Below, one piece after another: positions 24,642 to 33,464 of a stretch of DNA of 64,000 nt. Every line of letters starts with the position of its first letter. Within the stretch, counting starts at the first letter, position 1. The position numbers and the translations under genes are program-made. Under the pieces are notes generated by a model, which was not told where the DNA came from, ran no database searches, and saw only the letters and a program-made list of their open reading frames with translations. Source of the DNA: Rhizobiales bacterium 2SD (lineage in GTDB: Bacteria > Pseudomonadota > Alphaproteobacteria > Rhizobiales > Beijerinckiaceae). Where the stretch lies: NCBI GenBank assembly GCA_005502805.1, contig SCMY01000009.1:1-64000 (forward strand). The letters are read 5' to 3'.

Positions 24642-26320
24642 CGCCGGACGAGCGCGACGTCCCGACCGGCGCAGCCGCCCTCGCCAAGGGCCTCTACCTG
24701 CTCGACGTGATCGGCGAGGCATCGGCGCCGCCGCGTTTCCGTGACCTGCAGGCCGCGACCGGCCTGCCCAAGGGCACGCTGGCGCGCATGCTCAACACGC
24801 TGCTGACCTTCCGCCTGATCCGGCATGAGGAGAGCGACAACACCTACCGGCTCGGCCATCGTCTGTTCGAGCTCGCCCATCGCGTCTGGGAATCCTTCGA
24901 CCTGCGCGGCGCCGGCGCGCCGGCGCTCGACCGGCTCGCCGAGGAGACCCGCGAGACAGCCGCCCTCTGTGCCATCGACAATGGCGAAGTCCTCTATATC
25001 GACCAGCGCAGCCGTGGCGGCCCCTATGGCTTTCGCATCGAGATCGGCCGGCGCGCGCCGCTACATTGCACCGCCGGCGGCAAGGCTTTGCTCGCCTTCG
25101 TCCAGCCGCATGAGCAGCGCGCCCTCGTCGACCGGCTGAAGCTCGAACGCTTCACCGACACCACCATCACCGAGGAGGAGGCGCTCGCTGCCGACCTCGC
25201 CCTGACCCGGGCGCGCGGCTATGCCGTCTCGCAGGAGGAGCATGTCGCCGGCGTCGCCTCGGTCGCGGCGCCGATCTTCGACCATACCAGCCGGGCCGTG
25301 GCGGCGATCGGCGTGTTCGGCCCGTCCTCGCGGCTGACGCGCGAGCGGCTGCACACCACCGGCCGCGACCTGATGGCGGCCGCCAGGCAGATCTCCGGCA
25401 ATGTCGGCGCGACGCAGATGAACATTTCTCCGGCGCCGCGCTCGGCCCGCCCGGTCGATCCGAACGTGCAATGCGTCCTGCCCTGGGGCGCCCATCTCGC
25501 CGAGGGACCGTACTGGTCGGCCGGCGAGCAGCGGCTCTACTGGGTCGACATCCTCGCGCCTTCGGTCAACCGCTTCGATCCGGCCACCAGCAACAATGAG
25601 GAGGTCACGCTGCCGCGCCTGGTCAGCGCTGTGCTAGGCCGCCGCGGCGGCGGGCTGGTGGTGTTGACGCAAGAGGGGCTAGAGGCCTTCGATTTCGCCA
25701 GCGGCCGGCTGACGCCGCTCATCGATCCCGAGGCCGACATTCCCGACAACCGCTTCAACGACGGCAAATGCGACCGGCAGGGCCGGCTCTGGGCCGGGAC
25801 GATGCGGCTCGACGCCAGCCGCGCCTCCGGCTCGCTCTATGCGATCGCGCCGGACCTCAGCTGGCAGCGGCAGGAGAGCGGGCTCACCGTCGCCAACGGG
25901 CTCGACTGGAGCCCGGATGGCCGGAGCTTCTACTTCGTCGATTCCGCTCATAGCCGCATCTACGCCTACGCCTTCGACGCCAAGGCCGGCACGCTCGCCA
26001 ATCGCCGCGTCTTCGCCGAGGTCGCCGGCCGGCCGGACGGGCTCGCGGTCGATGCCGAGGGCTTCGTCTGGTGCGCGATCTGGGATGGCTGGTGCCTGCA
26101 CCGCTATACCCCGGACGGCCAGCTCGATCGCGAGGTCTGGCTGCCGGTGCCGCGCCCGACCAGCCTCGCCTTCGGCGGGCCGGATCTAAAGACGCTGTTC
26201 ATCACCACGGCGCGCATCCGCCTGCCCTCGCGGGTGCTGGCAGAGGCGCCGTTCTCGGGCGGTCTCTTCACCTTGCCGGTCGACGTGCCCGGATTGCCGG
26301 CGGCGGAGTTCGGCGGGTGA
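24581..26320 (+). CDS. IclR regulator fused to an SMP-30/gluconolactonase domain
   Basis: Single 579-residue chain with no internal stop. Residues about 30-95 are an IclR winged HTH (ALAKGLYLLDVIGEAS...GLPKGTLARMLNTLL), about 105-280 the IclR effector domain (HCTAGGKALLAF), and about 294-579 an SMP-30 six-bladed propeller. The propeller keeps its metal ligands: E308 (HLAEGPYW), N439 (VANGLDW) and D486 (RPDGLAVD). It should hydrolyse a sugar lactone while sensing the pathway metabolite. The start is uncertain: ATG 24581 lies 61 bases inside the previous gene; the HTH allows little room for a later start. Confidence 0.85.
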   Translation: MDLRAHDRRGGAGAGEARVLTPDERDVPTGAAALAKGLYLLDVIGEASAPPRFRDLQAATGLPKGTLARMLNTLLTFRLIRHEESDNTYRLGHRLFELAHRVWESFDLRGAGAPALDRLAEETRETAALCAIDNGEVLYIDQRSRGGPYGFRIEIGRRAPLHCTAGGKALLAFVQPHEQRALVDRLKLERFTDTTITEEEALAADLALTRARGYAVSQEEHVAGVASVAAPIFDHTSRAVAAIGVFGPSSRLTRERLHTTGRDLMAAARQISGNVGATQMNISPAPRSARPVDPNVQCVLPWGAHLAEGPYWSAGEQRLYWVDILAPSVNRFDPATSNNEEVTLPRLVSAVLGRRGGGLVVLTQEGLEAFDFASGRLTPLIDPEADIPDNRFNDGKCDRQGRLWAGTMRLDASRASGSLYAIAPDLSWQRQESGLTVANGLDWSPDGRSFYFVDSAHSRIYAYAFDAKAGTLANRRVFAEVAGRPDGLAVDAEGFVWCAIWDGWCLHRYTPDGQLDREVWLPVPRPTSLAFGGPDLKTLFITTARIRLPSRVLAEAPFSGGLFTLPVDVPGLPAAEFGG

Positions 26321-27081
26321 GGATCGAAGCCAGCTATCCCGACCTCGCCGGCAAGGCGGCGCTGGTCACCGGCGGCGCCGACGGCATCGGCCGCGCCATC
26401 GTCGAGGCTTTGGCACGGCAGGGCGCCAAGGTCGCCTTCCTTGATGTCGATGCCGGGCGCGGCGGGCGGCTCGCAGCCGAACTTGCGGCGGCTGGCGGAA
26501 CGGCTTCGTTCCATCAGGTCGACCTGCGCGACATCCCGGCGACGCAAGCCGCGATCGTGGCGGCGCGCAGCCTGCACGGCCCTTTCGCCATCGGCGTCAA
26601 CAATGCCGGCCATGACGAGCGGCACGATTTCGACGCGGTGACCGAAGCCTATTGGGACGACCGTCTCGCCGTGAACCTCAGGCCGATGATGTTCGTCGCG
26701 CAGGCATTGGCGCCGGACATGCGCGGCCTCGGTGGCGGCGCTCTGGTCAATCTGTCCTCGACCTCGTGGATGAGGGGCTCGCCGCACATGATCGCCTACA
26801 CCACGGCGAAATCGGCGGTGATCGGCTTCACCCGCTCGCTGGCGCGGGCGCTCGGGCCCGACGGCATCCGGGTGAATTGTGTCACGCCGGGCTGGGTGAT
26901 GACCGAGCGCCAGCGGACGCAATGGTGGACGCCGGAGAAGGGCGCGGCCAACCAGGCCGCGCAGGCGCTGAAGGGCGAGATCCTGCCGGAGGACATCGCT
27001 CAGATGGTGCTGTTCCTCTGCTCCGATGTCTCGCGGATGTGCGCCGGCCAGAACTTCATCGTCGATGCCGGCACGGTCTAG
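26317..27081 (+). CDS. Short-chain dehydrogenase/reductase
   Basis: Classical SDR, 254 residues: cofactor motif TGGADGIGRAIV, NNAG motif (NNAGHDER), and catalytic S...YTTAK (MIAYTTAKSAVIGF). Acidic residues after beta-2 (LDVDAG) suggest NAD rather than NADP. GTG 26317 overlaps the previous stop as GTGA, giving coupled translation. In this operon it is a likely sugar 1-dehydrogenase that would feed the lactonase, or an oxidase of a downstream hydroxy acid. Confidence 0.88.
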   Translation: MRIEASYPDLAGKAALVTGGADGIGRAIVEALARQGAKVAFLDVDAGRGGRLAAELAAAGGTASFHQVDLRDIPATQAAIVAARSLHGPFAIGVNNAGHDERHDFDAVTEAYWDDRLAVNLRPMMFVAQALAPDMRGLGGGALVNLSSTSWMRGSPHMIAYTTAKSAVIGFTRSLARALGPDGIRVNCVTPGWVMTERQRTQWWTPEKGAANQAAQALKGEILPEDIAQMVLFLCSDVSRMCAGQNFIVDAGTV

Positions 27082-27085
27082 CGCG

Positions 27086-28498
27086 ATGAGTTCGCTCGAC
27101 GGCTTGCGCGCTCTGATCGACCCGGCCGCCATCGTCACCGATCCGCAGACGCTGGCGCCGCATCTGACCGATTGGCGCGGCAAGCATTGTGGCGCGGCGC
27201 TCGCATTGCTCCGCCCGCGCAGCGTCGAGGAGGTCTCGACCATCCTGCGCTGGGCGAGCGCGACACGCACACCAGTCGTGCCGCAGGGCGGCAATACCGG
27301 CCTGTCCGGCGGGGCGACGCCGGACGGCTCCGGCAAAGCCGTCCTGCTCTCGCTGGCGCGCCTCAACCGGATCAGGGCGATCGACACCGAGGGCGACACG
27401 CTGACCGCCGAGGCCGGCTGCATCCTCGCCGATGTGCAGCAGGCCGCCTCTGCCAGCGACCGGCTCTTCCCGCTCAGCCTCGGCAGCGAGGGCTCATGTC
27501 AGATCGGTGGCGTGGTCGCGACCAATGCCGGCGGCATCAATGTCATTCGCTACGGCACGGTGCGCGATCTCGTGCTCGGTCTCGAATACGTTCGCGCCGA
27601 TGGCGCCGTGATCCATGGCCTGAAGCCGCTGCGCAAGGATAATGCCGGCTATGCGCTGAAGGAGCTGGTGATCGGCTCGGAAGGCACGCTCGCGGTCGTG
27701 ACGGCGGCGACCTTCAGGCTGTTTCCCAAGCCGCGTGCGAGCGCGACGGCGCTGTGCGGCCTCGCCAGCCCGGCGGACGCGTTGCGGCTGCTGTCCCTGC
27801 TGAGACAGAGCGCCGGCGAGCGCATCTCCAGCTTCGAGCTGATGTGCGACGGCGAGATGGGCCTCACCCTCGACCTCGTGCCCGGAACGACCCTGCCGCT
27901 TGAAAGCCGGCACCGCTGGTACGCCTTCATCGAGCTCGGCGACAGTGATCCGGACAACCTCCTCGGCGAGCTGCTGACGCGAGTTCTCGCCACCGCGCTC
28001 GATCACGGGACGCTCCAGGACGCAGCCATCGCGCAAAGCGAGGCGCAAGCCAGGACGATCTGGCATCTGCGCTTCGCCGTCGCGGAAGCGAACCGCCGGG
28101 CTGGCTTCAGCGTCTCGCACGACACCAGCGTCGCGGTCGCCGATGTCCCGGCCTTCATCTCGGCGATCGAAGCGATGGCTGCCGAACGCTTCGCGGAAGC
28201 GCGCGCTCTCTTCGTCGGCCATGTCGGCGACGGCAACATCCATGTCGTCATGCTGGTTCCGCGGGATCTTCCAGCGGAGCGGCGCGCGGATCTCGGCCAT
28301 GCCGTGAATGCAGAGGTCTTCGCGATCGTCAGCGCTTTCGGCGGCAGCGTCACTGCAGAGCACGGCATCGGCCGCAGCCTGACCGGCGCGCTGACCCTGC
28401 ACGCCCAGCCGGAAGCGCTCGACCTGATGCGAGCGGTCAAGCAGGCCTTCGACCCGCTCGGCATCCTCAATCCCGGCGCGGTCCTCGCGCAAAGGTGA
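27086..28498 (+). CDS. FAD-linked oxidase, GlcD/D-2-hydroxyacid dehydrogenase-like
   Basis: A 470-residue flavoprotein of the vanillyl-alcohol-oxidase type. The PCMH FAD domain has PQGGNTGLSGGATP and the later GSEGSCQIGGVVATNAGG; the C-terminal FAD-oxidase domain ends HGIGRSL...DPLGILNPGAVL. Relatives oxidise glycolate, D-lactate or D-2-hydroxyglutarate. ATG 27086 lies four bases after the SDR stop, so the gene belongs to the operon. Glycolate produced from glycolaldehyde after aldol cleavage of a keto-deoxy pentonate would be a logical substrate; this is inference. Confidence 0.88.
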   Translation: MSSLDGLRALIDPAAIVTDPQTLAPHLTDWRGKHCGAALALLRPRSVEEVSTILRWASATRTPVVPQGGNTGLSGGATPDGSGKAVLLSLARLNRIRAIDTEGDTLTAEAGCILADVQQAASASDRLFPLSLGSEGSCQIGGVVATNAGGINVIRYGTVRDLVLGLEYVRADGAVIHGLKPLRKDNAGYALKELVIGSEGTLAVVTAATFRLFPKPRASATALCGLASPADALRLLSLLRQSAGERISSFELMCDGEMGLTLDLVPGTTLPLESRHRWYAFIELGDSDPDNLLGELLTRVLATALDHGTLQDAAIAQSEAQARTIWHLRFAVAEANRRAGFSVSHDTSVAVADVPAFISAIEAMAAERFAEARALFVGHVGDGNIHVVMLVPRDLPAERRADLGHAVNAEVFAIVSAFGGSVTAEHGIGRSLTGALTLHAQPEALDLMRAVKQAFDPLGILNPGAVLAQR

Positions 28499-28559
28499 AG
28501 CAAACCGACCTTCGGGCCAAGCATTCGGAATACTTGAACTGTTCCGGGCGGAGAGCAGC

Positions 28560-28625
28560 GGAAGCCTTACTTTAGAATACGTATAAACTATTGTATTTGC
28601 TAACCAATTCGCTCTGGTTTAACTG
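28560..28625 (+). promoter_or_regulatory. AT-rich promoter region of exbB-exbD-tonB
   Basis: The 260-base gap before exbB has a clearly AT-rich core at about 28567-28620, unlike its neighbourhood. It contains TTTAGAA at 28571-28577, which matches a half-site of the iron control element recognised by Irr in Rhizobiales, followed by TATAAAC. No full palindrome is seen, so iron control is a suggestion only. Confidence 0.35.
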
Positions 28626-28757
28626 CTGGAGACGATCGCGGAGGCAACGCCTGTCAGGGCGTCTCCCGTGGTCATCGGCAGCCGCTCCACGGACGCGGCT
28701 CCGTTCCGGAAGCGCTCCCGCCAAGGAGGGGCGCCAAAAGACCACGGACCTTATTCG

Positions 28758-29864
28758 ATGCAGCGTTTGATCGGCACAGTCCTGCTTGCGACGGCCATTG
28801 CCGCCACTCCCGTGGCGAGCGTCGTCACGCTCGCCCAGACCACTCCTGCCGAGACAGCCCCGGTGCAGCAGCAGACGAGCCCTTCCGGCGCGCATGGCGG
28901 CGCGGTGCCGGCGCCAGCCGCTTCGACGCCAGCCCCCACCACGTCCGCTCCGGCAGGTCAGGCGGCACCCGTTTCCCCGGGCACCGCTGCGTCGACAGCT
29001 GCCGCGCCGACCCAAGCCGCCCCCGCGGCTACACCCGGAGCCGGCGCCTCGCAGACCGCCGTACCTGCAGCCGTCCCAGCCCCGCCGCCTGTCGCGGGGC
29101 AGGCGACCCTGCCGCATGACCTATCGCCCTGGGGCATGTTCATGGCCGCCGACATCGTCGTGAAGGCGGTGATGCTCGGCCTCGCCTTCGCCTCGCTGGT
29201 GACCTGGACGATCTGGCTCGCCAAGGCGCTCGAACTCGCCGCCGCCAAGGCCCGCGCAGGCCGCGCCGTGCGCCGCCTGGAAGAATCGATCAGCCTTGAC
29301 GAAGCTGCGCGGGCGATCGCCGGCCGCAAGGGACAGGCACGAGGCACTGTCGCGGAACTGGTCGGCGCCGCCCAGAGCGAGCGTGAGCGCTCCGATGATC
29401 TCGGCGAGGATGGGATCAAGGAGCGCGTTGCGATCGCGCTGTCGCGCATCGAGGCACGCGCCGGCCGCAACATGGCGCGCGGCACCGGCCTGCTCGCCAC
29501 CATCGGTTCGACCGCCCCCTTCGTCGGTCTGTTCGGCACGGTCTGGGGCATCATGAATTCGTTCATCGGCATCAGCCAGTCGAAGACGACCAACCTCGCC
29601 GTGGTCGCCCCCGGCATCGCCGAGGCGCTGCTGGCGACGGCGATCGGTCTTGTCGCGGCTATTCCCGCGGTCATCATCTACAATGTCTTCGCCCGTGCCA
29701 TCGCCGGCTATCGCGCGACGCTCTCGGACGCTTCCGGCGAGGTGCTGCGCCACCTCTCGCGCGATCTCGAGCGGCTGCGCCGCCAGGCCGCGCAGCAGGT
29801 CCGCGCCAACCTCCATGCGGTTCCGCCCCAGCCGGCTGCGATGCCGCGCGTTCCGGCGGAGTAA
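28758..29864 (+). CDS. exbB: ExbB biopolymer transport proton channel subunit
   Basis: MotA/TolQ/ExbB family, 368 residues, inner membrane. A signal-like N-terminus is followed by about 90 periplasmic residues rich in Ala, Pro and Thr (28-117), then helix 1 (about 125-150) and the conserved GLLATIGSTAPFVGLFGTVWGI block with two further helices. The Pro/Ala extension makes it longer than E. coli ExbB (244). With ExbD and TonB it converts proton motive force into outer-membrane receptor energy. The first of three coupled genes. Confidence 0.93.
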   Translation: MQRLIGTVLLATAIAATPVASVVTLAQTTPAETAPVQQQTSPSGAHGGAVPAPAASTPAPTTSAPAGQAAPVSPGTAASTAAAPTQAAPAATPGAGASQTAVPAAVPAPPPVAGQATLPHDLSPWGMFMAADIVVKAVMLGLAFASLVTWTIWLAKALELAAAKARAGRAVRRLEESISLDEAARAIAGRKGQARGTVAELVGAAQSERERSDDLGEDGIKERVAIALSRIEARAGRNMARGTGLLATIGSTAPFVGLFGTVWGIMNSFIGISQSKTTNLAVVAPGIAEALLATAIGLVAAIPAVIIYNVFARAIAGYRATLSDASGEVLRHLSRDLERLRRQAAQQVRANLHAVPPQPAAMPRVPAE

Positions 29865-29867
29865 GCC

Positions 29868-30320
29868 ATGGCGGTTTCGCTCAAGGAGCCGCAGGACGGC
29901 GATCTCGGCGAGGTCAGCGAGATCAACGTCACGCCGTTCATCGACGTGATCCTCGTGTTGCTGATCATCTTCATGGTCGCGGCGCCGCTCTCGACCGTCG
30001 ACGTCGCCGTCGACCTGCCGGTCTCGAACGCGCAGCCGCAGCCGCGGCCGGAGAAGCCGGTTTTTTTGACCGTGAAGCAGGACCTCTCGCTGGCGCTCGG
30101 CAACGACACCGTGCCGCGCGAACAGCTGCAGGCTGTGCTGGACCAGCAGACCAATCATGATCGCGAGCAGCGCGTCTTCCTGCGCGCCGACGGGGCCGTG
30201 GCCTATCGCGAGCTGATGGAGGTCATGAACAAGCTGCGGCAGGCTGGCTATCTCAAGATCGCACTGGTCGGGCTCGAAGACACCGGCCAGGGCGCGGCGC
30301 AGGGAGCGGGTAAGCCGTGA
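29868..30320 (+). CDS. exbD: ExbD biopolymer transport protein
   Basis: A 150-residue protein with one N-terminal transmembrane helix (about 22-42) carrying the essential aspartate in TPFIDVILVLLIIFM, followed by a periplasmic domain (FLTVKQDLSLALGND). It starts three bases after exbB. The C-terminus overlaps tonB by four bases (GTGA). It is the proton-path partner of ExbB. Confidence 0.93.
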   Translation: MAVSLKEPQDGDLGEVSEINVTPFIDVILVLLIIFMVAAPLSTVDVAVDLPVSNAQPQPRPEKPVFLTVKQDLSLALGNDTVPREQLQAVLDQQTNHDREQRVFLRADGAVAYRELMEVMNKLRQAGYLKIALVGLEDTGQGAAQGAGKP

Positions 30321-31180
30321 TCACGACTGCCCCGCATCGCCGCTGGCTCACCGCACTGCGCTGGGGCGTCGCCGCGGTCGCCGTTGCAGCCGCTCATGGC
30401 GGGCTCGCCTGGGTCGGCGTGAACTGGCGCCCGACGGAAGCCGCTGCCGGCGCACCCGAGCCGGCGGTGATGATCGAGCTCGCCGCCCTGTCGGTCGCGC
30501 CCGAGGCGCCACCAGAGGAGCTACCGGTCGCGCAGGAGCGGGCCGCACCGGAGCCCCCTCCGCCGGAGCCGGTCAAAGAAGAGCCTCCTCCGCCGGAGCC
30601 CGAACCAGAGCCGCTTCCCGAGCCGACGCCGGTCGAACAGCCGGAGATCAAGCTGCCGGAGCTGCCGCAGATCCCGAAGCTCGACGCCGTGCTGCTGCCG
30701 CCTCCGCCCGAGCCTAAGCCGGTCGAGAAGAAGCCGCCGCCGAAGCCGAAGATCGTCGAGAAAAAAGAAAAGCCGAAGCCCAAGGTCGTCGATCGCAAGC
30801 CGGTCGAACGGCGAGCCAGGGAAGCCGTCGCGCCGAAGCCCTCGGAGCAGCGCGCCTCGGCCCCAACCAGCGCCGCGCAGGGCACCGCCAGCCAGCCGAC
30901 GGTCTCGACCGCCTCCTGGCGCGGCTCGCTGATCGCCCATCTCAACCGCTACAAGCGCTTCCCGGGTGGGGCGAGCCCCGGCACGGTCCAGGTCGCCTTC
31001 GCTATCGACCGCAGCGGCAATGTGCTGTCCTCGCGCGTCGTCGGCTCGTCGGGCGATTCCGCGCTGGACGCCGAAGCGGCGGCGATGATCCGCCGCGCCA
31101 GCCCGGTTCCTGCTCCACCGGCCGGCGTCGGTGGCGGCGGGGCGATCTCGCTCTCGGTGCCGGTGCGCTTCAGCCGATAA
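30317..31180 (+). CDS. tonB: TonB energy-transducing protein
   Basis: TonB family, 287 residues, GTG start. An N-terminal membrane helix (about 11-33) is followed by a long rigid region of Pro-Glu then Pro-Lys repeats (about 60-165) that can span the periplasm, and a C-terminal TonB domain (HLNRYKRFPGGASPG through VPVRFSR). The domain contacts TonB boxes of outer-membrane receptors. No receptor gene is adjacent, so this appears to be a general-purpose set. Confidence 0.93.
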   Translation: MITTAPHRRWLTALRWGVAAVAVAAAHGGLAWVGVNWRPTEAAAGAPEPAVMIELAALSVAPEAPPEELPVAQERAAPEPPPPEPVKEEPPPPEPEPEPLPEPTPVEQPEIKLPELPQIPKLDAVLLPPPPEPKPVEKKPPPKPKIVEKKEKPKPKVVDRKPVERRAREAVAPKPSEQRASAPTSAAQGTASQPTVSTASWRGSLIAHLNRYKRFPGGASPGTVQVAFAIDRSGNVLSSRVVGSSGDSALDAEAAAMIRRASPVPAPPAGVGGGGAISLSVPVRFSR

Positions 31181-31215
31181 GGGCTGCCGATCAGGGCTGC
31201 CGATCAGGGCTGCCG
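31181..31215. repeat. Short tandem repeat, 13-base unit
   Basis: GGGCTGCCGATCA occurs at 31181-31193 and 31194-31206, with a truncated third copy (GGGCTGCCG) to 31215. It begins right after the tonB stop and contains the stop codon of the convergent hydrolase gene, so slippage here could alter the hydrolase C-terminus. Confidence 0.8.
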
Positions 31216-32505
31216 GCCGGGGTTCTGGAACGGCGTCGTCACGGTGTCGCCGACAGCGGAGCCGGTATCCTGCAGATTGTTGCCGAGATGCTCGAACCTG
31301 TCGCCGAGGTTGCGACGGGCCTGGGGGTCGACCACCGCGACCGGCGCCGATACGACGATGCCGGCGGCAGTGCCGACCGCAGCCGCGGCGCTGCCGGTCA
31401 CCTCGATCAAGCGATCGCCAAGACCGACACGGGAATCGGTGATCGGCTGGCCGTCGACCAGACGCGTCCCGATCAGCTTCACCACTTCAGGGCTCTCGGC
31501 GAACTTGCCATGGTTGAGCTTGTCGCCGGTCCGCAGCTTGGTCAGGTTCAGGACCGTGATCTTGTCCTTCTCGAACTCGGTCTTATAGGGCTCGACATCG
31601 GGATCGACGGCGCCGAGACGGTCCTTGTTGCCCCAGACCCGGCGCGAGACCGCGAGCGCGCGGTCATCCTGCGAGACGAAGAGGGTGAATTTCGGCCGCC
31701 GTCCCGTCATCTCCGCGATCTGCGTGCGGAAGACGTCGGCATCGACGTCGGGCGAGGCGAGCATGACATTGGCTATCTTCGGCGGGATGCCGCGATTGCG
31801 CACCGCCATCTGAGTCAATGACTCCAGCGCGACCCAGTTGCCCATCGAGTGCGCGAGCAGCGAGACTTCGCCGACAGCCGGATCGCGCGCGAGTTCCTGC
31901 AGCAGGTTTTCCAGCGCATTGCGCGAATAGGTCGCGCTCTCGCGGTCGTAGCCATAGGCGAAAAGCGAGCCGCGCGACGGCCAGGTGAACAGCACCGGCA
32001 CGACATTCGCGTCGGAATCGTGGACGATCTGGGCGAAGCGGTAGACCGCGTCCTCGAAGCGGTTGTTGAAGCCGTGGACGAAGACCATGACGCGGCGCTT
32101 CGGCACGCGCGAAACCCGCTCATGCAGGCGCGCCAACCCGGTCTTGGCATCGAGTTTGTCGACCTTGAGCGTGACGAAGTCGGTCTCGGGATTGCCCGGC
32201 AAACGGCTCGGCCACTGCACCTCGCCGACCTTGCGGCGAGCGTCGGGCGGCAGCGAGATCGTCATCTCGACATAGGACGGCTTGCCGCGCTCGCCCGAGA
32301 ACAACACGCCGGCATCGGGATCGGCCGCCCGGGTCGTCGCGACCAGCATGGTGACCTTGCTGGCGCCCGGCACGGTCGAGGCGACCGGCGTCAGCACGCC
32401 CTTCACGTCGCCGGCACAGCCGGCGACGAAAATGCTGACAGTCGCCGCTGCGACGATCCGTCGAGCAGCCGATGTCGGCAGGTCTTTGCGGCTGATCGGC
32501 ATCAC
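31204..32505 (-). CDS. Lipoprotein alpha/beta hydrolase (DUF900)
   Basis: A 433-residue predicted lipoprotein; the signal sequence ends at FVAGC. The alpha/beta-hydrolase fold shows the strand MVFVHGFNNRFEDAVYR and the nucleophile elbow LLAHSMGNWVALE, both typical of DUF900 esterases. The last 100 residues contain Ala/Val-rich stretches. The substrate is unknown. It converges on tonB with a 24-base gap containing a tandem repeat. Confidence 0.85.
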   Translation of the reverse strand: MMPISRKDLPTSAARRIVAAATVSIFVAGCAGDVKGVLTPVASTVPGASKVTMLVATTRAADPDAGVLFSGERGKPSYVEMTISLPPDARRKVGEVQWPSRLPGNPETDFVTLKVDKLDAKTGLARLHERVSRVPKRRVMVFVHGFNNRFEDAVYRFAQIVHDSDANVVPVLFTWPSRGSLFAYGYDRESATYSRNALENLLQELARDPAVGEVSLLAHSMGNWVALESLTQMAVRNRGIPPKIANVMLASPDVDADVFRTQIAEMTGRRPKFTLFVSQDDRALAVSRRVWGNKDRLGAVDPDVEPYKTEFEKDKITVLNLTKLRTGDKLNHGKFAESPEVVKLIGTRLVDGQPITDSRVGLGDRLIEVTGSAAAAVGTAAGIVVSAPVAVVDPQARRNLGDRFEHLGNNLQDTGSAVGDTVTTPFQNPGRQP

Positions 32506-32587
32506 TGGCTATCCGAGGTCCGGCGGTCGCTCGGACCTTGCTAGGCGATGGCGACCCCCGTCAAGGACAGCAAAGCCACAGTCTCGG

Positions 32588-33358
32588 TCAGACCATGTAC
32601 TGGCCGCCATTCACCTCGATGGTCTGGCCGGTGATGTAGCCGCTCATCGCCGGGCTGGCGAGAAAGAGGAAGACGCCGACATTGTCCTGCGGCGTGCCGA
32701 CGCGCTCCATCGGCACCGTCCTGCGCATCGCCTCGATCTGCTCGGCCGTCGAATAGCGCTCATGGAACGGCGTCATGATCACGCCGGGCGAGACGCCGTT
32801 GACGCGGATGCCGAAGGGCACGAATTCCTTGGCCATGCCACGGGTCAGGTTGAGCACGAAGGCCTTGGAGCTGGCATAGAGCGAGGAGCCGGGCCCGCCG
32901 CCATTGCGCGCGGCGATCGAGCTCAGATTGATCACGCTCGCCCTGCCGCCGGACTTCTTCAGATAGGGCAGCGCCGCCTTCGAGGCCATCACGACCGAGC
33001 GGACATTGAGATCGACGACGCTGTCGAAGAACTCGTCCTCGATCTCGGCGATCGGCGTGCGCTTGACCAACGCGCCGGCATTGTTGACTAGCACGTCCAG
33101 CCCGCCGAGCTTTTCCGCGGCCTTGTCGACGAGATCGACCGCCTGCCTGCTGTCGGCGACATCGGCCTGCAGCACATGCGCCTCGCCGCCGGCCGCCCTG
33201 ATCTCGGCGGCAACGGCATTCGCCTCGGCCTCACTCGACTTGTAGTGCACCACGACACGCATGCCGTTCGCCGCATAGGCCTTGGCCACAGCAGCGCCGA
33301 TGCCGGTGCTGGAGCCGGTGACCAGGGCGCGCAGCCCCTTGAGATCGTCGAGCATCAT
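32588..33358 (-). CDS. Short-chain dehydrogenase/reductase
   Basis: A 256-residue SDR with TGSSTGIGAAVA at the cofactor site, NNAGAL, and S...YASSK (SSLYASSKAFVLNLTRG). The pattern after beta-2 (HYKSSEAEAN) suggests NADP preference, as in 3-oxoacyl-ACP-reductase-like members. It stands alone between the hydrolase and the metal regulator, so its substrate cannot be guessed. Two adjacent ATG codons (33358, 33355) are possible starts. Confidence 0.85.
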   Translation of the reverse strand: MMLDDLKGLRALVTGSSTGIGAAVAKAYAANGMRVVVHYKSSEAEANAVAAEIRAAGGEAHVLQADVADSRQAVDLVDKAAEKLGGLDVLVNNAGALVKRTPIAEIEDEFFDSVVDLNVRSVVMASKAALPYLKKSGGRASVINLSSIAARNGGGPGSSLYASSKAFVLNLTRGMAKEFVPFGIRVNGVSPGVIMTPFHERYSTAEQIEAMRRTVPMERVGTPQDNVGVFLFLASPAMSGYITGQTIEVNGGQYMV

Positions 33359-33464
33359 TCCTCCCTTGGGATGCAGACTTAAATCGTTTCAGAGATGATC
33401 TTGCGCGACGCGATGCCGAACCGCCAGCACCAGTTCGGCAACCCGGCCATTCCCGAACGGCCGT

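Noticed and set aside
24641-26320. Possibility that the IclR and SMP-30 parts are separate genes
   Set aside because: The frame is continuous with no start-stop junction or ribosome site at the domain boundary near 25440-25470, so a true fusion is more likely.
28668-28757. 30-codon upstream extension of exbB
   Set aside because: The signal-like N-terminus starts at ATG 28758; upstream codons are Arg/Ser-rich without family similarity.
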